Below are positions 7,952 through 10,833 of a DNA stretch of 10,833 nucleotides, one piece after another. The stretch's first letter is position 1; the number at the start of each line of letters is the position of its first letter. The DNA is taken from positions 1-10,833 of the forward strand of contig JAUVCP010000036.1 in the NCBI GenBank assembly GCA_030590765.1. Direction: 5' to 3'. The position numbers and the translations under genes were made by a program. The notes under the pieces are model-generated. The model did no database searches and was not told where the DNA came from. It was given only the letters and a program-made list of their open reading frames with translations. Origin of the DNA: Flavobacteriaceae bacterium. GTDB lineage: Bacteria; Bacteroidota; Bacteroidia; Flavobacteriales; Flavobacteriaceae.

Positions 7952-8320
7952 ATGAGTAAACGCAAAAGACATAATTTTAAAAATTTGAAAATTTGGCAAG
8001 AAAGCATTGAGTTAGTTTCAGAAACATATAAGCTAACCAGAACTTTTCCAAAATTTGAAGTATACAATTTGTCAAATCAATTAAATAGGTGTTCAGTTTC
8101 TATTCCCTCAAATATTGCAGAAGGGACTAGTAAAAGTTCAGATAAGCATTTTAATAAATTTCTTGAAGATAGTTTAGGTTCTGCTTTTGAGTGAGAAACA
8201 CAATTAATAGTTGCCTTTAATGAAAAATATTTAGAAATAAATAAATTCAAAGAATTAGAAGAAAAAATAATAAAAATTCAAAGAATGATTTCAGGATTTC
8301 AAGAAACCTTAGACGTTTAA
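7952..8320 (+). pseudogene. Four-helix-bundle protein of the S23 (23S rRNA intervening sequence) family, interrupted by an in-frame TGA
   Basis: The frame 7952-8320 encodes about 122 residues of a canonical S23-type four-helix bundle, broken by TGA at 8192-8194. Before the stop lie 80 residues with the family hallmarks: FKNLKIWQESIELV (9-22), the FPK..VYNLSNQLNR turn (32-46), CSVSIPSNIAEG (47-58) and SLGSAFE (74-80). After the stop the same frame continues ETQLIVAFNEKYLEI and a final basic helix ending at TAA 8318-8320, where the family normally reads a Leu between E and ETQL. One T-to-G change in a TTA codon would explain the stop. The truncated product would lack helices 3-4. No in-frame ATG soon after the stop allows restart. 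The biochemical role of S23 proteins is unknown; the related Avd protein of diversity-generating retroelements shares the fold. Sequencing error or read-through remain possible. Confidence 0.82.
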
Positions 8321-8322
8321 AG

Positions 8323-8347
8323 TCTTAGTTCTTGATTCTTGATTCTT
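8323..8347 (-). repeat. Right inverted-repeat arm of the S23 cassette
   Basis: On the minus strand this arm reads as tandem AAGAATC, AAGAATC, then AAGAACTAAGA, and matches the left arm at 22 of 25 positions. It begins 2 bp after the stop of the four-helix-bundle frame and lies 19 bp before the nqrF start. It has a clearer seven-base tandem structure than the left arm. Confidence 0.75.
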
Positions 8348-8366
8348 CTATCAATAACAAATAGAA

Positions 8367-9659
8367 ATGAATCCAATCGTAGCAAGTGTAGTTTTTTCTC
8401 TAGTATTGATACTAGTTTTAGTAACCATATTATTAGTAGCTAAGGCAAAATTACTTCCATCAGGGAAAGTAATGATCAAAATAAACGGGAAAAAAGAAAT
8501 TGAAGTTGAAACAGGGAGTACTCTTTTAACAACTTTGGGAAATAAAAAAATATTTTTACCATCAGCTTGTGGTGGTGGTGGAACCTGTATCCAATGTGAA
8601 TGCCATGTGCAAAGTGGAGGTGGTGAGGCATTACCAACAGAAGTGCCAAATTTTACACGTAAACAATTGGCTGAAGGAATTCGTCTCGCTTGTCAGGTAA
8701 AAGTAAAAGAGGATATGGAAATTACCATTCCTGAAGAAATATTTGGCATCAAAAAGTTTGAAGCAACTGTAGTTTCCAATTATAATGTTGCTTCCTTTAT
8801 CAAAGAATTTGTTGTTGAATTACCTGAAGATATGGATTATAAAGCAGGTGGTTATATTCAAATTGAAATACCTAATACAGTTGTTGATTTTAAGGATATT
8901 GATATTGCAGCCCACCCTATTGAACACCCGGGAGAACCGGAAAAATTTAAAAAGGAATGGGATACCTTTAACCTGTGGCCGTTACAAATGAAAAATAGTG
9001 AAGAGGTTGAAAGAGCTTATTCTATGGCTTCTTATCCTGCAGAAGGGAGAAATGTAATGTTAAATGTTCGTATTGCTACTCCGCCATGGGATAGAGCTAA
9101 AAATGATTGGATGAATGTGAATCCAGGTGTTGCATCTTCTTATATTTTTAGTAGAAAACCAGGTGACAAAGTAATTGTTTCCGGACCTTATGGTGAATTC
9201 TTTATCAATGAAAGTGATTCCGAGATGTTGTACGTTGGTGGTGGTGCTGGTATGGCACCAATGCGTTCTCATTTATATCATTTGTTTAAAACCTTGCAAA
9301 CAGGAAGAAAAGTAACTTATTGGTATGGTGGTAGATCTAAACGTGAGTTATTCTATGTAGATCATTTTAGAGATTTGGAAAAAGAATTCTCTAATTTTAG
9401 ATTCTTTATTGTTCTGTCAGAACCTGCTGAAGAAGATAACTGGAAAGTGATGAAGGATGTTGATGATAAAAAAGGAGATGGATTCCTTGGTTTTGTACAT
9501 CAGGCCGTTATTGATCAGTATCTGTCTAAACATGATGCTCCTGAAGATCTGGAGTTATATTTCTGTGGTCCCCCAATGATGAATAATGCAGTTCAGAAAA
9601 TGGGCGAAGACTTTGGTCTTGCCGATGAAAATATCCGATTTGATGACTTTGGAGGTTAA
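8367..9659 (+). CDS. nqrF: Na+-translocating NADH:quinone reductase subunit F
   Basis: This 430-residue NADH-oxidising subunit is slightly longer than the Vibrio protein (about 407). Domains in order: one N-terminal membrane helix (about 4-25); a plant-type ferredoxin domain with [2Fe-2S] ligands Cys68, Cys74, Cys77 and Cys109 in PSACGGGGTCIQC and RLACQV; a ferredoxin-reductase FAD domain with RAYSMASYP (216-224); and an NADH-binding domain with VGGGAGMAPMRSHL (290-303), YWYGGRSKRELFY (318-330) and YFCGPPMMNNAV (398-409). It ends in the conserved FDDFGG tail. It hands electrons from NADH via FAD and the [2Fe-2S] cluster to the NqrD/E iron centre. It is separated from nqrE by the S23 cassette, so its expression depends on transcription through the cassette or on a promoter inside it. 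No clear TAnnTTTG is seen in the 19 bp after the right arm. A strong terminator follows. Confidence 0.97.
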   Translation: MNPIVASVVFSLVLILVLVTILLVAKAKLLPSGKVMIKINGKKEIEVETGSTLLTTLGNKKIFLPSACGGGGTCIQCECHVQSGGGEALPTEVPNFTRKQLAEGIRLACQVKVKEDMEITIPEEIFGIKKFEATVVSNYNVASFIKEFVVELPEDMDYKAGGYIQIEIPNTVVDFKDIDIAAHPIEHPGEPEKFKKEWDTFNLWPLQMKNSEEVERAYSMASYPAEGRNVMLNVRIATPPWDRAKNDWMNVNPGVASSYIFSRKPGDKVIVSGPYGEFFINESDSEMLYVGGGAGMAPMRSHLYHLFKTLQTGRKVTYWYGGRSKRELFYVDHFRDLEKEFSNFRFFIVLSEPAEEDNWKVMKDVDDKKGDGFLGFVHQAVIDQYLSKHDAPEDLELYFCGPPMMNNAVQKMGEDFGLADENIRFDDFGG

Positions 9660-9682
9660 TTAAGAGAAATATTATATTATAT

Positions 9683-9718
9683 AAAAGCAGTATCGGAAGA
9701 TGCTGCTTTTTCTTTTTT
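9683..9718 (+). terminator. Rho-independent terminator of the nqr operon
   Basis: A 12-bp stem (9683-9694 with 9699-9710, one G-U pair) closes on a GGAA tetraloop of GNRA type and is followed by a U-rich tract ending in six Ts. It lies 24 bp after the nqrF stop and marks the operon end. Confidence 0.88.
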
Positions 9719-9723
9719 AAGAT

Positions 9724-9748
9724 AAAATTATCATTTGATAATTTTTTT
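9724..9748 (+). terminator. Second AT-rich hairpin, possible back-up terminator
   Basis: A perfect 9-bp stem (9724-9732 with 9737-9745) with loop ATTT is followed by three further Ts. The stem has a single G-C pair, so it is weak as a terminator. It could equally be an operator or leader hairpin upstream of the hydrolase gene, which starts 40 bp later. Confidence 0.4.
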
Positions 9749-9785
9749 GTCTTTGTTAAAATTGTAAATTTATAAAAAATCAAAA

Positions 9786-10583
9786 ATGCCTTTTTACATA
9801 ATTATTATAATAGCTGTTGTTATTATCATGGTAATTATTAGTGCTATCCTTTATCTAGTTCAGGATAGAATAATATTTCATGCTGAAAAATTACCGGCTA
9901 ATTATAAATTTTCATTTAGAAATGACTTTGAGGAGATTAATCTTAAAACAAATGATAATCAAACACTTAACGGATTATTATTTAAGGTGCAAGATGCAAA
10001 AGGAGTAATTTTGTTTTTCCATAATCACTCGGGTAATATTGAGCATTGGAGCAGATCAGCTAATTATATCAATCATTTAAAATATGATGCCTTGTTGATG
10101 GATTTCAGAGGTTACGGTAAAAGCACTGGGACTTATAATGAAAAGTTGATGTATGAAGATGCTAAACTCTGGTATGATTTCACAAAAGATCTTTATGATG
10201 AAAGTTTAATTACTGTTTATGGTCGTGGAATTGGAGGGTCTTTTGCTACTTATGTGTCATCTGTTAATAATCCAAAGCAATTGATACTTGAGTCTCCTTT
10301 GTATGATTTGATCTTCACTTCAAAGATCCATTATCCTTATATTCTTCTTATGGAGTTCATTCCAAAATATAGGTTTGATACAGCTGCTTATATTAAAAAT
10401 GTAAAATGCAAAATTTATATTATTCATGGAAAATTAAATACGCTTGTAGATTATAGAAATAGTTTGAAACTGTACGAGCTGGCCAAAGATAATATTGATT
10501 TGTTGATTATTCCGGATGGCAATCACTATAATTTGGTAAACCATCAAATATATCTGAATAAAGTGGAAGAAATATTAAAATAA
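9786..10583 (+). CDS. Membrane-anchored alpha/beta-hydrolase-fold protein lacking the nucleophile serine
   Basis: This 265-residue protein has one N-terminal membrane helix (about 3-25) followed by an alpha/beta-hydrolase domain resembling the ABHD13/BEM46-type serine aminopeptidase group. Fold landmarks are GVILFFHNHSGN (73-84, oxyanion region), LLMDFRGYGKSTGT (103-116), TVYGRGIGGSFA (143-154, nucleophile elbow), LILESP (166-171), IIHGKLNTLVDY (212-223) and PDGNHYNL (243-250). The elbow, normally G-x-S-x-G, reads G-R-G-I-G, with Gly148 in the Ser place. The acid position after HG, usually Asp, is Asn218. Only His247 of the expected triad remains. Either catalysis is lost or it works differently, so a binding or scaffolding role is possible. 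The frame is intact, which argues against simple decay. It appears to be a single-gene unit between terminators. Substrate is unknown. Confidence 0.85.
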   Translation: MPFYIIIIIAVVIIMVIISAILYLVQDRIIFHAEKLPANYKFSFRNDFEEINLKTNDNQTLNGLLFKVQDAKGVILFFHNHSGNIEHWSRSANYINHLKYDALLMDFRGYGKSTGTYNEKLMYEDAKLWYDFTKDLYDESLITVYGRGIGGSFATYVSSVNNPKQLILESPLYDLIFTSKIHYPYILLMEFIPKYRFDTAAYIKNVKCKIYIIHGKLNTLVDYRNSLKLYELAKDNIDLLIIPDGNHYNLVNHQIYLNKVEEILK

Positions 10584-10611
10584 AAAAAGCTGTCGATTGA
10601 CAGCTTTTTTT
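10582..10611. terminator. Bidirectional terminator between the hydrolase and OmpA-family genes
   Basis: A perfect 13-bp stem (10582-10594 with 10599-10611) has loop GATT and core AGCTGTC/GACAGCT. Seven As lie on one side and seven Ts on the other, so it can end transcription from both convergent genes. It overlaps the hydrolase TAA stop. Confidence 0.88.
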
Positions 10612-10631
10612 ATGAATTAAATATTAAAACC

Positions 10632-10833
10632 TTATTCTGGTTTTTGTTCTAAGATATCAAAGAACTGATCTAATTTAGGTAAGATAACAATTCTTGTTCT
10701 TCTGTTGGTTGATCTTCCATCAGGAGTATCATTCGTTTCTAGAGGAACATATTCACTTCTACCGGCAGCAATTAATCTTCCTGGATCTACGGCATAGTCA
10801 CTTTGTAATACTCTTACAACTGCAGTAGCTCTT
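10632..10833 (-). CDS. OmpA-family protein, C-terminal end (peptidoglycan-binding domain)
   Basis: The gene enters from the right edge and ends at the TAA complementary to 10632-10634. About 66 C-terminal residues are visible. They show the late half of an OmpA/MotB-like domain: RATAVVRVLQSDYAVDPGRL, then AAGRSEYVPLETNDTPDGR, then STNRRTRIVILPKLDQFF. The NDT..GR..NRRT block is the diagnostic signature, with the Asn/Asp and Arg positions that hold the diaminopimelate of peptidoglycan in family structures. The protein therefore probably ties an envelope component to the cell wall. The N-terminal part that would tell a porin, a lipoprotein or a motor-type stator protein apart is outside the window. 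A shared terminator separates it from the convergent hydrolase gene. Confidence 0.9.
   Translation of the reverse strand, partial: RATAVVRVLQSDYAVDPGRLIAAGRSEYVPLETNDTPDGRSTNRRTRIVILPKLDQFFDILEQKPE

Larger units (their letters stand above)
7916..8347 (+). mobile_element. S23/IVS-like inverted-repeat cassette inserted between nqrE and nqrF
   Basis: A four-helix-bundle gene is framed by 25-nt imperfect inverted repeats at 7916-7940 and 8323-8347 (22 of 25 identical; one further pair would be G-U in RNA). The cassette, about 430 bp in all, separates two genes that normally lie close together in nqr operons. Similar S23-type genes are known as open reading frames in the intervening sequences of 23S rRNA genes, where terminal inverted repeats pair in the RNA. 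That layout and the position inside a conserved operon argue for insertion as a unit. No transposase, integrase or convincing target-site duplication is seen, so any movement would depend on functions elsewhere. Calling it a mobile element is an inference from layout. Confidence 0.6.

Noticed and set aside
7801..8067. Minus-strand open frame spanning the end of nqrE and the S23 gene
   Set aside because: It crosses two well-supported plus-strand features and shows no recognisable motif.
8192..8194. TGA read as tryptophan under an altered genetic code
   Set aside because: The plug gene ends at a TGA exactly where the family ends, TGG is used for Trp throughout, and the family residue at this site is Leu, not Trp.
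7897..8366. Target-site duplication around the S23 cassette
   Set aside because: Short AT-rich matches such as ATAG occur on both flanks, but they are too short and not at matching distances from the arms.
3376..9659. Rnf complex instead of Nqr
   Set aside because: The first subunit lacks RnfC 4Fe-4S cysteines, there is no RnfB, and NqrF with its ferredoxin, FAD and NADH domains is present.
1..10833. CRISPR array, tRNA, rRNA or riboswitch
   Set aside because: No regularly spaced repeats, cloverleaf-like segments or known riboswitch cores were seen on either strand by eye.

Overview
The window looks like chromosomal DNA from a member of the Bacteroidota. The DNA is AT-rich. It carries a type IX secretion 'plug' gene and a six-gene Na+-translocating NADH:quinone reductase operon. 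Upstream regions hold candidate TAnnTTTG -7 elements, and leaders are A-rich with weak Shine-Dalgarno signals. Family or genus cannot be fixed from the sequence alone.

Layout: (1) 1-883, minus strand: methylmalonyl-CoA epimerase followed by the N-terminal 141 codons of an acyl-CoA carboxyltransferase (propionyl-CoA carboxylase or methylmalonyl-CoA decarboxylase type), a propionate/succinate module. (2) 1084-1881, plus strand: an exported endonuclease/exonuclease/phosphatase-fold protein. It runs tail to tail, 5 bp apart, into (3) 1887-3200, minus strand: a DUF5103 type IX secretion plug protein. (4) 3376-9659, plus strand: nqrA-B-C-D-E, then an inserted cassette, then nqrF, closed by a strong terminator and a second AT-rich hairpin. 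(5) 9786-10583, plus strand: a membrane-anchored alpha/beta-hydrolase-fold protein that lacks the nucleophile serine. (6) A bidirectional terminator, then 10632-10833, minus strand: the C-terminal end of an OmpA-family protein.

The nqr genes encode one membrane complex. NqrF takes electrons from NADH through FAD and a [2Fe-2S] centre. NqrD/E carry the intramembrane iron site, and NqrC and NqrB carry covalently bound FMN. Electrons end on quinone while Na+ is pumped out. All expected cofactor residues are recognisable, but the FMN-attachment motif reads SGET in NqrB and SGGT in NqrC instead of SGAT.

The most unusual feature lies between nqrE and nqrF. A four-helix-bundle (S23 / 23S rRNA intervening-sequence type) gene sits there, flanked by 25-nt inverted repeats (22 of 25 identical) rich in AAGAATC-like units. 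Its reading frame is broken by one in-frame TGA where the family normally has leucine. This looks like a small, decaying, IVS-like mobile cassette lodged inside an essential-type energy operon. Gaps of more than 300 bases without a gene: none, apart from the 463-bp nqrE-nqrF spacer that this cassette fills.
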